64,000 bases of DNA from Agromyces sp. 3263 (GCF_031456545.1 NZ_JAVDUV010000001.1:806001-870000); one strand, 5' to 3'. Positions 51,480 through 60,779 are shown, numbered from the stretch's first letter. Translations and numbers: made by a program. The notes: generated by a model from the letters alone, not told the origin.

Positions 51480-52559
51480 TCACCCGAACGTGAAGCAGTA
51501 CGCCTCCGCGCCCGCCTCGAGGAACTCGATCTCGAAGACCCGCTCCTCGATCGGCCCCGACTGCCGGACCAGCTGGTAGGTGTTCTGGTCGCGCACCACG
51601 CCCCGGCCGTCGGCATCCACGTCGGTGCCGTTCGCCCCGCCGAGGTCCCTCCCGTCGAGCCGCACCCGGAACGGGATCGACCCACCCACGATCGCCGGTC
51701 CCATCACCAGGTTCACGTCGCGCGCCTGGAACGCGAACGAGATGCGCCCGCCCGCCTGGTTGAGCACCGCGGCGTGCTGCGCCTGGGTCCAGACGCCGGT
51801 GAGGGTCCACGCGTTGAGCGGCAGGCCGTCGGCCCCCTCGTAGTCGTGCGGACGGTCGTAGAGCGCGGCGTCCTCCGCGAGGAATCCGCTGCTCTGGCCG
51901 TAGCCGAGGTAGGTCTCGGGCGATCGCAGCGAACGCCAGTCGGCGGCCACCTCGAGCCCCTGCGGGTCGACCATGACGAGGTCCATGTCGACGCCCTCAG
52001 CGCCTGCCTCGACGAGGAGCTGCTGGATCACCATCTCGGTGCGGGCGTACTCGCCCTCGCCGAAGTGGTGGTAGCGCAGGCGGCCCTCGGCGTCGGCGAG
52101 GTAGACGGCGGGCCAGTAGTGGTTCGCGAACTCGTTCCAGACGCCGTAGTCGCTGTCGACGGCGATCGGGTACTGCACGCCGAGTGCGCCCGACTGCGCG
52201 ATGACGTTGCGCAGTTCGTGCTCGAAGCCGAACTCGGGCGTGTGCACGCCGACGATCGTCAGCCCGGCGTCCGCGTACTTCTCCGCCCATGCCTTCAGGT
52301 ACGGGAACGTGCGCAACCAGTTGACGCACGTGTACGTCCAGAAGTCGACGAGCACCACGCGGCCGCGCAGGCCCGCCGGCGTGAGCGGCTCGGAGTTCAG
52401 CCAGCTCGTCGCCCGGTCGAACGACGGGAGGCGGCCCTCGTCGGGGAGCACCTCCCGATCCCCCGCGAGGCGGTGCGCGAGCGAGCGGAACAGGCCGCCA
52501 CGGCCCTCCCTCATGACGGTCGCGGCGACCGCCTCCTCATTCTCGATGTGATCGGACAT
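51480..52559 (-). CDS. Thioredoxin-like protein with altered CxxC
   Basis: A 359-residue protein with a thioredoxin/redoxin fold (about 45-190) and a C-terminal beta-sandwich like that of DipZ/CcdA-fused redoxins. The active region reads FWTYTCVNWLRTFPYLKAW: Cys78 is kept but the second Cys is Trp81, so a single-cysteine peroxidatic or thiol-adduct chemistry is more likely than disulfide exchange. No signal peptide. It overlaps the upstream alpha/beta hydrolase gene by 23 bases, so both belong to one operon with the epoxide hydrolase. Confidence 0.85.
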   Translation of the reverse strand: MSDHIENEEAVAATVMREGRGGLFRSLAHRLAGDREVLPDEGRLPSFDRATSWLNSEPLTPAGLRGRVVLVDFWTYTCVNWLRTFPYLKAWAEKYADAGLTIVGVHTPEFGFEHELRNVIAQSGALGVQYPIAVDSDYGVWNEFANHYWPAVYLADAEGRLRYHHFGEGEYARTEMVIQQLLVEAGAEGVDMDLVMVDPQGLEVAADWRSLRSPETYLGYGQSSGFLAEDAALYDRPHDYEGADGLPLNAWTLTGVWTQAQHAAVLNQAGGRISFAFQARDVNLVMGPAIVGGSIPFRVRLDGRDLGGANGTDVDADGRGVVRDQNTYQLVRQSGPIEERVFEIEFLEAGAEAYCFTFG

Positions 52560-53514
52560 CTGTTCCTCCAGTCGTCTGGGGCGCGGTGGTGGCGCGGTCG
52601 GCGGCCAACCCCGCCGCATCCGCGATCGCGGACGCGAACGCCTCGGGCGCCTCCTGCGGCAGGTTGTGCCCGACGCCCCCGGTGATCAGCCGGTGCTCGT
52701 ACGGCCCGGTGAACCGGCCGGCGTACGACTCGGGTTGCGGATGCGGCGCACCGTTCGCGTCGCCCTCCATGGTGATGGTCGGCACGGCGATCGACGGCGT
52801 GGCGGCCAGCCGTCGTTCGACGTCGTCGTAGCGCGACTCGCCCTCGGCGAGTCCCAGCCGCCAGCGGTAGTTGTGGATCACGATGGCGACATGGTCGGGG
52901 TTGTCGAAGGATGCCGCGCTGCGCGCGAACGTCGCGTCGTCGAAGCTCCACCGCGGTGAGGCCGTGTGCCAGATGAGGCGCGCGAAGTCGTCGCGGTACT
53001 GGTCGTAGCCGTCGCGCCCCCGCTCGGTGGCGAAGTAGAACTGGTACCACCACGAGAGCTCGGCCGCCGGCGGCAGCGGCCGGCGGTTGACCGCCGGGTC
53101 GCCGATCAGGTAGCCGCTCACGGCCACGAGAGCACGGGTCCGCTCGGGCCAGAGCGCCGCCACGATGTCCGCCGATCGCGCACCCCAATCGAAGCCGCCG
53201 ACGACCGCCTGGTCGATGCCGAGCGCGTCGAGCAGGGCGACGGCGTCGAACGCCAGGGCGGCCTGCTGGCCGTTCCTGGGTGCATCGTCATCGAGGAACC
53301 GCGTGGAGCCGTACCCCCTGAGGTGCGGCACGATCACGCGGAACCCCTGCTCGGCGAGCAGCCCCGAGGCATCCAGGTAGCTGTGGATGTCGTACGGCCA
53401 CCCGTGCAGCAGCAGCACCGCCGGGCCGTCCGACGGCCCCACCTCGGCGTAGCCCACGCTCAGGGCACCGGCGTCCACCTGCCGGATGCTCGCGAACGAT
53501 CCCGTGTCAGCCAT
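52537..53514 (-). CDS. Alpha/beta hydrolase, epoxide/haloalkane type
   Basis: A 325-residue alpha/beta hydrolase with HGWPYD oxyanion motif and an aspartate nucleophile in GGFDWGARSA, as in epoxide hydrolases and haloalkane/fluoroacetate dehalogenases; the His lies in GGVGHNLPQE. It starts 6 bases after the stop of a second epoxide hydrolase and overlaps the redoxin gene. Attack on epoxides or haloalkanes is a family-based inference. Confidence 0.9.
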   Translation of the reverse strand: MADTGSFASIRQVDAGALSVGYAEVGPSDGPAVLLLHGWPYDIHSYLDASGLLAEQGFRVIVPHLRGYGSTRFLDDDAPRNGQQAALAFDAVALLDALGIDQAVVGGFDWGARSADIVAALWPERTRALVAVSGYLIGDPAVNRRPLPPAAELSWWYQFYFATERGRDGYDQYRDDFARLIWHTASPRWSFDDATFARSAASFDNPDHVAIVIHNYRWRLGLAEGESRYDDVERRLAATPSIAVPTITMEGDANGAPHPQPESYAGRFTGPYEHRLITGGVGHNLPQEAPEAFASAIADAAGLAADRATTAPQTTGGTDVRSHRE

Positions 53515-53520
53515 GCCGGA

Positions 53521-54738
53521 TCACCGCAGCGACCGGAACGCGGCGCGCATCTCCTGCGAGAACGACTCGGGCTGCTCCCACGCCGCGAAGTGGCCGCCAC
53601 GCTCGAGGCGGTTGAAGTGGATCAGGTTCGGATACGCCTGCCTCGCCCAGCTGCGCGGTGCGGCGTAGATCTCCTCGGGGAACACGCTCACCGCGACCGG
53701 CAGCTTCACGCCCTTGGGCGCGAAGAAGGGGAGCTTGCTCTCCCAGTACAGCCGCGCCGACGAGACCGCCGTGTTCGTGAGCCAGTAGAGCGTCACGTTG
53801 TCGAGGATGTCATCGGCGGTCAGTCCCTCGGATGCCCCGTCGAACACCCGCGCGATCAGGTCGTAGCTGCGGGCGTCGTGGTCGAGCATCCACGCGGCGA
53901 GGCCCACCGGCGAGTCCGCGATCCCGTACAGGGTCTGCGGACGGTTGCCCATCTCCTGCGCGTAGGCGAGGCCGTGCGCGTAGAAGAACGCGAGCTGGTC
54001 CCAGGCGCCGCGCTCCTCGGCCGAGAGGTCCTCGGGGGGCGCTTCGCCGTTCGTCAGCGCGCTCTGGATCGCGTCGGGAATGGTCGCCGGCATGTTGGTG
54101 TGGATGCCGACGAGCCCCTCGGGCTCGAGCAGGGCCATCTGCTCGGTCACGGCATTGCCCCAGTCGCCGCCCTGGGCGACGTAGCGGTCGTAGCCGAGGC
54201 GACGCATCAGCTCGATCCACGCGTGTGCGATGCGGATCGGGTCCCAGCCGGTCTCGGTGGGCTTGCCGGAGAAGCCGTGCCCGGGCAGCGACGGGATGAC
54301 GAGGTCGAACGCGTCCTCGGCGCTCGCACCGTGCGCGGTGGGGTCGGTGAGCGGGCCGACGATCTTCAGCTGCTCGATGATCGACCCCGGCCATCCGTGG
54401 GTCACGATCATCGGCAGGGCACCCGGATGCTGCGAACGCACGTGGATGAAGTGGATGTCGACGCCGTCGATCTCGGTGACGAACTGCGGCAGCTCGTTGA
54501 GGCGTGCCTCAGCGGTGCGCCAGTCGTACGCCTCCCAGCGCCGGGCGAGCTCGGTCATGACGTCGAGCTGCACGCCCTGGGAGGTGTCGCTGACGATCTC
54601 CCGGTCGGGCCAGCGGGTCTCATGGATGCGGCGGCGCAGGTCCTCGAGATCGGAGTCGGGGAATGCGACGGTGAACGGGCGGATCGAGGTGTCGTCCTCG
54701 CGGTGCTCCGCGTCGGGGCGGGGTTCGGTGATGGTCAT
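53521..54738 (-). CDS. Epoxide hydrolase with N-terminal EHN domain
   Basis: A 405-residue EHN-type epoxide hydrolase. The EHN domain (about 18-125) has DLEDLRRRIHETRWPD. The catalytic part has HGWPGSIIE, nucleophile Asp in AQGGDWGN, oxyanion/lid tyrosines and the C-terminal His in RGGHFAAWEQPE. Juvenile-hormone-epoxide-hydrolase-like family, cytoplasmic. It heads a three-gene operon and is preceded by a 16-bp palindrome and the MEDS-LuxR regulators. Confidence 0.93.
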   Translation of the reverse strand: MTITEPRPDAEHREDDTSIRPFTVAFPDSDLEDLRRRIHETRWPDREIVSDTSQGVQLDVMTELARRWEAYDWRTAEARLNELPQFVTEIDGVDIHFIHVRSQHPGALPMIVTHGWPGSIIEQLKIVGPLTDPTAHGASAEDAFDLVIPSLPGHGFSGKPTETGWDPIRIAHAWIELMRRLGYDRYVAQGGDWGNAVTEQMALLEPEGLVGIHTNMPATIPDAIQSALTNGEAPPEDLSAEERGAWDQLAFFYAHGLAYAQEMGNRPQTLYGIADSPVGLAAWMLDHDARSYDLIARVFDGASEGLTADDILDNVTLYWLTNTAVSSARLYWESKLPFFAPKGVKLPVAVSVFPEEIYAAPRSWARQAYPNLIHFNRLERGGHFAAWEQPESFSQEMRAAFRSLR

Positions 54739-54854
54739 GGCGTACGTGCTCCTTCGGAGATGGTGGCGGCCGGTGCCGCACGTCGAGACTCCCGCGGCGC
54801 GCTCGCGAGGGCGTCCGTGGGCCTCGCCAATCCACGGCGGCTCCTCGCGCGAGT

Positions 54855-54870
54855 TGAGGGGAACCCCTCA
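54855..54870. promoter_or_regulatory. Palindrome TGAGGGGAACCCCTCA
   Basis: Perfect 7-bp arms around AA, 117 bases upstream of the epoxide-hydrolase start and just past the LuxR stop. It could be the LuxR-type operator or a terminator. Confidence 0.5.
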
Positions 54871-54892
54871 CTCCGCTCACTCCGCCGCACGA

Positions 54893-55867
54893 CTACCCCA
54901 TCCCGTTCCGGAGCGCGAACGCGGTCGCCTCGCTGCGCCGCGCCACGCCGATCTTGCGATAGAGGCTCGTGATGTGGCGTTCGACGGTGCGGTCGCTCAG
55001 CCACATCACGCCGGCGATCTCCTTGTTGCTGAGGCCCTGCGCGAGCAGCCCCAGCACCTCCATCTCGCGGCGGGTCAACGACGGCTGCGGCGAGGGATCG
55101 ACGCCGCTGCCCTTCCCGTTCCCAGTTCCGTGCCGGTCGGATGCCACGGGCGAGGTGGTCGTGCCGGCACGACGCCACGACGCCGCATGCGCGGACTCGA
55201 CCTCGGCGACCAGCCGCGAGGCATCCGCGATGCGACGGGAAATCGCGGCGAGCGAGGGTTCGGCATCCTCGACGAGCCCACGGAGGAGCTCGTTCTGGTG
55301 CGACAGCGCCGCCTCCGCCTCGAGGCGTGCAGCGTGCTCCCGGCGGATCCGCCGCGCGGTGTGCACGGCGATCGCGGCCTGGCTCACGGCCACGCGAAGG
55401 AGGTGCGTCTCCATCTCGTTGGGGAAGTCGGCGCGTCCGGCGGACACGAGCACCAGCCCGGTCTCCCACGGCAGCGCGATCGGCAGGCTCGCCACGCGCA
55501 CCGTGCCGATCTCGTCCACCACGACCTCCGTCGCCGTCAGGCCCGGCGGCGGAACGGGGTCGGCCTCGAGCACCGCCCGCAGCTCGACCGCCATCCGGCC
55601 GCCCGTCGGCCGCCACGACTCGAGCGGTCGCCCGTCATCCTGCCCGTCGTCGAATCGTGCGTACGCACCGTCGAGCTGGAGGATGCCGAAGAGCACGCTG
55701 AGCAGGCCCGTGGCGATCTCGGGCGGCTCGTGGTCGACCCACATCGCGGGCAGGGCGAGGAGGGCGCCCAGGTCGCGGAGCCAACGGCGAGTGTCGACGG
55801 CCGAGCCGATCGGGGCGACCGGCGCAGGCGGGAACTCGCGGGCCGGACGTGCGGACGCGGTATCCAT
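54893..55867 (-). CDS. GAF-like/LuxR-type transcriptional regulator
   Basis: A 324-residue regulator. N-terminal sensory region with GAF-like features (about 35-185), a helical linker (ARRIRREHAARLEAEAALSHQNELL) resembling a signalling helix, and a C-terminal LuxR/GerE HTH (LTRREMEVLGLLAQGLSNKEIAGVMWLSD, about 265-315). No phosphoacceptor receiver domain. It follows the MEDS protein gene by 14 bases, so the two form a sensor-regulator pair, and probably controls the downstream epoxide-hydrolase operon. Confidence 0.9.
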   Translation of the reverse strand: MDTASARPAREFPPAPVAPIGSAVDTRRWLRDLGALLALPAMWVDHEPPEIATGLLSVLFGILQLDGAYARFDDGQDDGRPLESWRPTGGRMAVELRAVLEADPVPPPGLTATEVVVDEIGTVRVASLPIALPWETGLVLVSAGRADFPNEMETHLLRVAVSQAAIAVHTARRIRREHAARLEAEAALSHQNELLRGLVEDAEPSLAAISRRIADASRLVAEVESAHAASWRRAGTTTSPVASDRHGTGNGKGSGVDPSPQPSLTRREMEVLGLLAQGLSNKEIAGVMWLSDRTVERHITSLYRKIGVARRSEATAFALRNGMG

Positions 55868-55881
55868 CTCGGCCCAGCCGC

Positions 55882-56508
55882 TCAGCTCACCGCTCGTGCG
55901 TCGCGCTCATCAAGGAACTCCGACGGCGGGATGAAGAACGGGTTCTCCTGGAGCATCCCGCCGATCAGCACCATCGGGTGCGTGCGCAGGATGTCGACGA
56001 CGAAGGCCCCGTCGAACTTCGTCGCCTCGTATGAGCAGATCACGAGATGGTCGTGCTGGGCGTGGATGAAGTTCGCCCTCGCCTCGAACTCGATGAGCGC
56101 GTCGAGGTCGGCGCGGCCCGCGGCCCATCCCATGTCGCACAGCATGCGGATGCGCGGCGACCGCTGGGCGACGAGCACCTCGTCGAGCACGTCGAGCATC
56201 GCCGCCTGGTCGAAGCTGCCGCCCCTGAGGTACGTCTCCGTCCAGGTGCGCACCTCGGCCCGGTGGTCCTCGAGCAGGGCGCCGGCGTCGAAGCCGAGTC
56301 GGCGCAGCCGGTTGACCGGGGCAGCGGATGTCGCGGGGTCGACGAGGTAGAGCAGACGATCGCCCCGCTCCACCCCGTCGGCGATGAACGGGTCGAAGAC
56401 CGGGTCCACCCATGGGGCGTCCACGAACGCGCACACATGACGGTACGGGTCGAGTACTCCCCCGGCGAACGTGACGGGCTCGCGGGCGCTCGGGAACTCA
56501 GGGGGCAT
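55882..56508 (-). CDS. MEDS-domain sensory protein
   Basis: A 208-residue MEDS (methanogen/methylotroph DcmR sensory) domain protein. The pattern HVCAFVDAPWVDPVFDPFIADGVERGDRLLYLVDP, RIRMLCDMGWAAG and HLVICSYEATKFDGAFVVDILRTHP, with the family's His and Cys, is clear. MEDS domains bind small hydrocarbon-like or halogenated ligands, as in the dichloromethane regulator DcmR. ATG at 56508 with GGA about a dozen bases before; a start at 56535 is possible. Adjacent LuxR gene supports a two-part sensor. Confidence 0.88.
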   Translation of the reverse strand: MPPEFPSAREPVTFAGGVLDPYRHVCAFVDAPWVDPVFDPFIADGVERGDRLLYLVDPATSAAPVNRLRRLGFDAGALLEDHRAEVRTWTETYLRGGSFDQAAMLDVLDEVLVAQRSPRIRMLCDMGWAAGRADLDALIEFEARANFIHAQHDHLVICSYEATKFDGAFVVDILRTHPMVLIGGMLQENPFFIPPSEFLDERDARAVS

Positions 56509-56625
56509 GTCCGATCTTCCGTCCCAGGTGAACAACCGATATGTGGGAACAGCATGCTCCCTCGCGCCCGAAATGTCATCGCCCGAGATGGCGGGCCCGC
56601 CGAGCTGCGCGGTGAGATCAGGGGA

Positions 56626-57432
56626 TTACCGCACGCTCTCGAGGAAGTTGCGCGTGCGCTGTCGTTGCGGACGGTCGAGGACCTGCTCGGGGTGACCCGC
56701 CTCGACGACCACGCCGCCATCCATGAACACCACCTGGTCGGCGACGCCTCGCGCGAAGCCGATCTCGTGCGTGACCACGATCATCGTCATGCCCTCCTTC
56801 GCGAGCTCCCGCATGACGTCGAGCACGTCGCCGACGAGTTCGGGGTCGAGGGCCGACGTGGGCTCGTCGAACAGCATGAGCTTCGGATCCATCGCGAGCG
56901 CCCGGGCGATCGCGACGCGCTGCTGCTGCCCTCCTGAGAGCTGGGCGGGATAGTGCGCGGCGAAGTCGGCGAGGCCCACCCGGTCGAGCAGGTCCTTCGC
57001 CCGTGTCCTGGCCTGCGTCCGGGGCACGCCTCCGATGCCGGTGGGGGCCTCGACGATGTTCTCGAGCGCGGTCATGTGCGGGAACAGGTTGAAGCGCTGG
57101 AACACCATTCCGATGTCTCGCCGCTGCCTGGCGATCTGCTTCGGCGTCATCTCGTGGATGGCATGTCCGGCCTGCCGGTACCCGATGAGCTCGCCGTCGA
57201 CGATGATGCGGCCACCGTCGATGGTCTCGAGGTGGTTGATGCAGCGCAGCAGCGTGGACTTGCCGGAGCCCGAAGGTCCGAGCAGCACGGTGACGGTGCC
57301 CTCGGGCACGGCGAGCGACACGTCGCGCAGGACCTCGTGCGCTCCGAAGCTCTTGCGCACCCGGCGGATCTCGACGAGCGATCGTGTCGGCGTCGGCGTG
57401 GCGGAATCGGTGGTGGGAACGGTGATGCTCAT
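56626..57432 (-). CDS. Polar amino-acid ABC transporter ATPase
   Basis: A 268-residue GlnQ/HisP-type ATPase. Walker A GPSGSGKST (52-60), Q-loop FQRFNLFPHMT, signature LSGGQQQR (about 166), Walker B LMLFDEPTSALDP, and H-loop VTHEIGFA. It powers the import of an amino acid with the permease and binding protein just upstream, and overlaps the permease gene by 4 bases (ATGA). Last gene of the transporter operon. Confidence 0.95.
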   Translation of the reverse strand: MSITVPTTDSATPTPTRSLVEIRRVRKSFGAHEVLRDVSLAVPEGTVTVLLGPSGSGKSTLLRCINHLETIDGGRIIVDGELIGYRQAGHAIHEMTPKQIARQRRDIGMVFQRFNLFPHMTALENIVEAPTGIGGVPRTQARTRAKDLLDRVGLADFAAHYPAQLSGGQQQRVAIARALAMDPKLMLFDEPTSALDPELVGDVLDVMRELAKEGMTMIVVTHEIGFARGVADQVVFMDGGVVVEAGHPEQVLDRPQRQRTRNFLESVR

Positions 57433-58454
57433 ACGACGCTGACCGCCTTCGTCTCGGGGGCCGGCGATGGGCCCGGCCGGCGGGCGGCGAATGCACGGCG
57501 CATCCGCTGCAGTGGGGTGGGCGGCAGGTTGCGCGAGGTGCCGCGACCGTACCGGCGTTCCAGGTAGTACTGCGGGATCGAGAGCACGCTGGTCATGAAC
57601 AGGTACCAGAGGCTCGCGACGATCAGCAGCTCGACCTGCTTGAGGTTCTGCGACGAGATCACCGTGGCCTGCGTGTAGATCTCCAGTACGGCGATCACCG
57701 ACAGCAGCGACGTGTTCTTCAGCATCGAGATGGTCTCGTTGCCCATCGGGGGGATGATGACGCGCATGGCCTGCGGCAGCAGCACCCGACGGAACGTGTA
57801 GAGCGGCGACATGCCGAGCGAGTACGCCGCCTCGTGCTGGCCCTCGTCGACCGACACCATGCCGGCGCGCACGATCTCGGACGAGTACGCCGCCTGGTTC
57901 AGCGTGAGGGCGAGCAGGCCCGCGACGAATGCGCTGATGAGCTCATTCGTGTTCACCTGCCAGAACACGACGTCGGTGAACGGGACGCCGACGCTGAGCT
58001 TCGCGTAGAGCAGCCCGAGATAGCCCCAGAGCACGATCTGCACGAGCAGCGGCGTGCCGCGGAAGACCCAGACGTAGCACCACGCCACCGTCGACAGCAC
58101 GGGGTTGGACGAGAGCCGCATCGCCGCGATGACGATCGCGAGCACCGTCGAGACGACCATCGCGATCACGGTGATGACCACGGTCAGCCAGACGCCCTCG
58201 AGGATCCTCGGGTCGAAGAGGAACTCCCCGATGGCGGCGAAGTCGATGTTGGGGTTGGTCAGCACCGAGAAGGCGAACGCCGCCACGAGGAGCAGCACCA
58301 CGGCGGCGCTGATCCACCGCCACGGCCGACGCAGCGGGATCGCCACGACGTCGTCATCCGTGGCATCCGGTGCCGGGGCGTTCGCGGACGGGCCGGCCAG
58401 CAGACTCTGGCCCTGCCCGTGACCCCGGCCGTCGCCCCGGCCCTGCAGCGTCAT
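57429..58454 (-). CDS. Polar amino-acid ABC transporter permease
   Basis: A 341-residue HisM/GlnP-type permease with a 35-residue Gly-rich cytoplasmic N-terminus, about five TM helices and the EAA loop EGQHEAAYSLGMSPLYTFRRVLLPQA. A single permease gene implies a homodimer. It overlaps both neighbours by 4 bases. The C-terminal tail is Arg/Pro-rich. Confidence 0.94.
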   Translation of the reverse strand: MTLQGRGDGRGHGQGQSLLAGPSANAPAPDATDDDVVAIPLRRPWRWISAAVVLLLVAAFAFSVLTNPNIDFAAIGEFLFDPRILEGVWLTVVITVIAMVVSTVLAIVIAAMRLSSNPVLSTVAWCYVWVFRGTPLLVQIVLWGYLGLLYAKLSVGVPFTDVVFWQVNTNELISAFVAGLLALTLNQAAYSSEIVRAGMVSVDEGQHEAAYSLGMSPLYTFRRVLLPQAMRVIIPPMGNETISMLKNTSLLSVIAVLEIYTQATVISSQNLKQVELLIVASLWYLFMTSVLSIPQYYLERRYGRGTSRNLPPTPLQRMRRAFAARRPGPSPAPETKAVSVV

Positions 58455-59392
58455 TGCGCCGATCCCTGGTTCACCGCGGCCGACTCCACCGCGTACGCGC
58501 CGATGTTGTTGCGCTCGAGCACCTGCTGGTACGTGCCCTCGTCGATGAGCGCCTGGAGCGCCTGCCGGATCGCGTCGACGAGCTCGGTGTCTCCCTTGAG
58601 GATGCCGATGCCGCTGTAGACCGGGTCGAACCCGGCCGGATTCTCGGGGTCGCGCACCACGTCGAAGGCCTTCCCGTCGTCGGTCGTCGCCGCGACGTAC
58701 TCGGCGACCACCGCATCGGCGACGTACGCGTCGCTCTTGCCCGCGCGCAGTGCGGTCTGTGCGTCGAGATCGGAGGGCAGCTCCGTCACGGTGACCGGGT
58801 CGGCGCCGCAGTCCATCGCACGCAGCAGCTCGCCCTGCACGGTGGCCTTCTGCACCGACACCGTCATGCCGCAGAGGTCCGTCTGCGTCGACACGTCCTT
58901 CGGATTGCCCGCCGGCACGAGGATGGCGAAGCCCCCGTGCGTGTAGTCGACGAAGCTCAGGGTCTCCTCGCGCTCGGGGGTGTCGTTCATGCCGCTCATG
59001 ATGAGGTCGTTGTTGCCCGCCTGAAGCGACGGGATCACCGTGTCGAACGCCTGCTTGTTGAGCGACACGTCGATGTCGAGCTTCTGGCCGAGCAGCCGGC
59101 CGAGCTCCGGGTCGAACCCGATGGCGCGATTCTGGTCGTCGTACATCGCCATCGGCGGGAAGGGGATGTCGACGGCGACGTCGATCCGGCCCTTGTCGAC
59201 GATCTCCTCGGGCAGCAGTGCCGCGAGCGCCGGGTCGGCGGTCGTCGAGACCTCGTCGCCGACGGGCAGGTCAGGGCCGGATGCCGCGGCGGCGTCGTCT
59301 CCCGAGCCGCCGACGCCGGAGCATCCGGTGAGCATCAGCGCGGCGGCGACCGCCGTGGCGCTGAGGAGCGGGGTGGTGGTGCGAGCGATCAT
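58451..59392 (-). CDS. Amino-acid-binding lipoprotein of the ABC transporter
   Basis: A 313-residue solute-binding protein (SBP_bac_3). Lipoprotein signal with lipobox LTGC, then DKGRIDVAVDIPFPPMAMYDDQNRAIGFDPEL and LQAGNNDLIMSGMNDTPER, typical of polar amino-acid binders. ATG at 59392 precedes the signal directly. It starts the three-gene transporter part and lies 76 bases downstream of the LysA-type gene. Ligand unknown; a diamino acid would suit the neighbour. Confidence 0.93.
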   Translation of the reverse strand: MIARTTTPLLSATAVAAALMLTGCSGVGGSGDDAAAASGPDLPVGDEVSTTADPALAALLPEEIVDKGRIDVAVDIPFPPMAMYDDQNRAIGFDPELGRLLGQKLDIDVSLNKQAFDTVIPSLQAGNNDLIMSGMNDTPEREETLSFVDYTHGGFAILVPAGNPKDVSTQTDLCGMTVSVQKATVQGELLRAMDCGADPVTVTELPSDLDAQTALRAGKSDAYVADAVVAEYVAATTDDGKAFDVVRDPENPAGFDPVYSGIGILKGDTELVDAIRQALQALIDEGTYQQVLERNNIGAYAVESAAVNQGSAQ

Positions 59393-59468
59393 GGGGTGAC
59401 TTCCTTGTCGTGGGGTGATCGGGTCGTGGTCGGGACGGCCGCGCCGTGGTCGGTTCGGCGCCCGGGTC

Positions 59469-60779
59469 TCAGGCGAGGGCATGCGCCATGGCGGGCGCAT
59501 GCGTGGCGAGCAGGTCGTCATAGGTCTCGCGGCGGGTCACGAGGCGCGCGTCGCCGTCGCTGACGAAGACGATCGCCGGCTTGAGGGCGCCGTTGTAGTT
59601 GTTCGACATCGTGTAGGCATAGGCGCCGGTGCCGGTCATCACGACGAGGTCGCCGACCCGCGCCGGCGGCATGCCCGCGCCGTCGACGAGCAGGTCGCCC
59701 GATTCGCACTGGCGCCCGACGAGCTGCACCGTCTCGGTCCATGGCTCGAGGAGGCGGTCGGCGATGATCGCCTCGTAGCGCTGGTGAGTGAGCGCGATGT
59801 CCATCTGGTCGGCCAGGCCGCCGTCCACGGCGACGAACGTGCGCCCGGTGCGCTTGACGGTCGTCACCCGGTAGAGCGTCACTCCCGCCCGGGCCACGAT
59901 CGACCGGCCGGGTTCGATCATGAGCCTGGCGTCGGCGGGCAGGTGTTCGCGTGCCGCCGCGACGATCGCATCGAGGTAGGAGTCCACCGTCGGCGCCTCC
60001 TCCGCGTAGGTGTAGCTCACGCCGAGCCCGCCGCCCACGTCGTAGGTGGCGAACGTGCCGACGGTCGAGATCTTCGCGACGGCCTCGGCGAATTGTGCGG
60101 TGTCCAGGATCTGCGAGCCGATGTGCAGGTGCACGCCCTCGAACACCATCAGGGGATGCGCCTGCATGCGGGTGATGGCGCGCTCGGCCTGCTCGATCGG
60201 CAATCCGAACTTCGAATTGAGGCCGCCCGTGGCCTGGGATGCGTGCGTCTTCGCCTCGACACCTGGGATGACGCGCAGCAGGAGGCGCTGCGGCCGTTCG
60301 AGCAGCCGCTCGAGCCGGTCGAGCTCGTCGTCGTTGTCGACGATGATCGTGCCGATCCCCGCGTCGAGGGCCATTCGCAGCTCCGCGTCGGTCTTGGCGT
60401 TGCCATGGAAGAAGATCCGGGCCGGGTCGACTCCGGCGGCGAGCGCGAGCCGCAGTTCGCCACCGCCGGCGATGTCGACCGCGAGGCCCTCCTCGTGTGC
60501 GACGCGATACATGCCGACCGCGGGCAGCGACTTCGACGCGAACAGCACGTCGGAGTTCGGCCAGCGTTCATGGAGCCCGTCGACGAAGCGCCGGACCTGC
60601 CGCCGCAGCCCTGCTTCGTCGTAGACGTGCAAGGGCGTGCCGAACCGCTCGGCGAGTTCGGTGACGGCGACGCCGCCGATCTCGAGCACCCCGTCGTCGT
60701 TCGCGGTCGCCTCCTCCGGCAGGATTCGCCAGAGCTCGCCGAGGCGGGTGCCGTCGGGTGCGGGCCGGGTCGGGGTCAT
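59469..60779 (-). CDS. lysA: Diaminopimelate decarboxylase-type PLP enzyme
   Basis: A 436-residue fold-III PLP decarboxylase (LysA/ornithine-decarboxylase-2 family). PLP lysine in LFASKSLP, HLHIGSQ, phosphate loop VGGGLG, EPGRSIV, CESGD with the catalytic Cys, and GAYAYTMSNNYNG. In the last motif NNYNGALKP replaces the usual YNxRxRP, so the substrate-binding Arg is changed to Lys and the substrate may differ from meso-diaminopimelate. It is grouped with an amino-acid importer and a PucR regulator rather than with thrA/thrB/hom, which suggests a catabolic paralogue. ATG at 60779. Confidence 0.85.
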   Translation of the reverse strand: MTPTRPAPDGTRLGELWRILPEEATANDDGVLEIGGVAVTELAERFGTPLHVYDEAGLRRQVRRFVDGLHERWPNSDVLFASKSLPAVGMYRVAHEEGLAVDIAGGGELRLALAAGVDPARIFFHGNAKTDAELRMALDAGIGTIIVDNDDELDRLERLLERPQRLLLRVIPGVEAKTHASQATGGLNSKFGLPIEQAERAITRMQAHPLMVFEGVHLHIGSQILDTAQFAEAVAKISTVGTFATYDVGGGLGVSYTYAEEAPTVDSYLDAIVAAAREHLPADARLMIEPGRSIVARAGVTLYRVTTVKRTGRTFVAVDGGLADQMDIALTHQRYEAIIADRLLEPWTETVQLVGRQCESGDLLVDGAGMPPARVGDLVVMTGTGAYAYTMSNNYNGALKPAIVFVSDGDARLVTRRETYDDLLATHAPAMAHALA

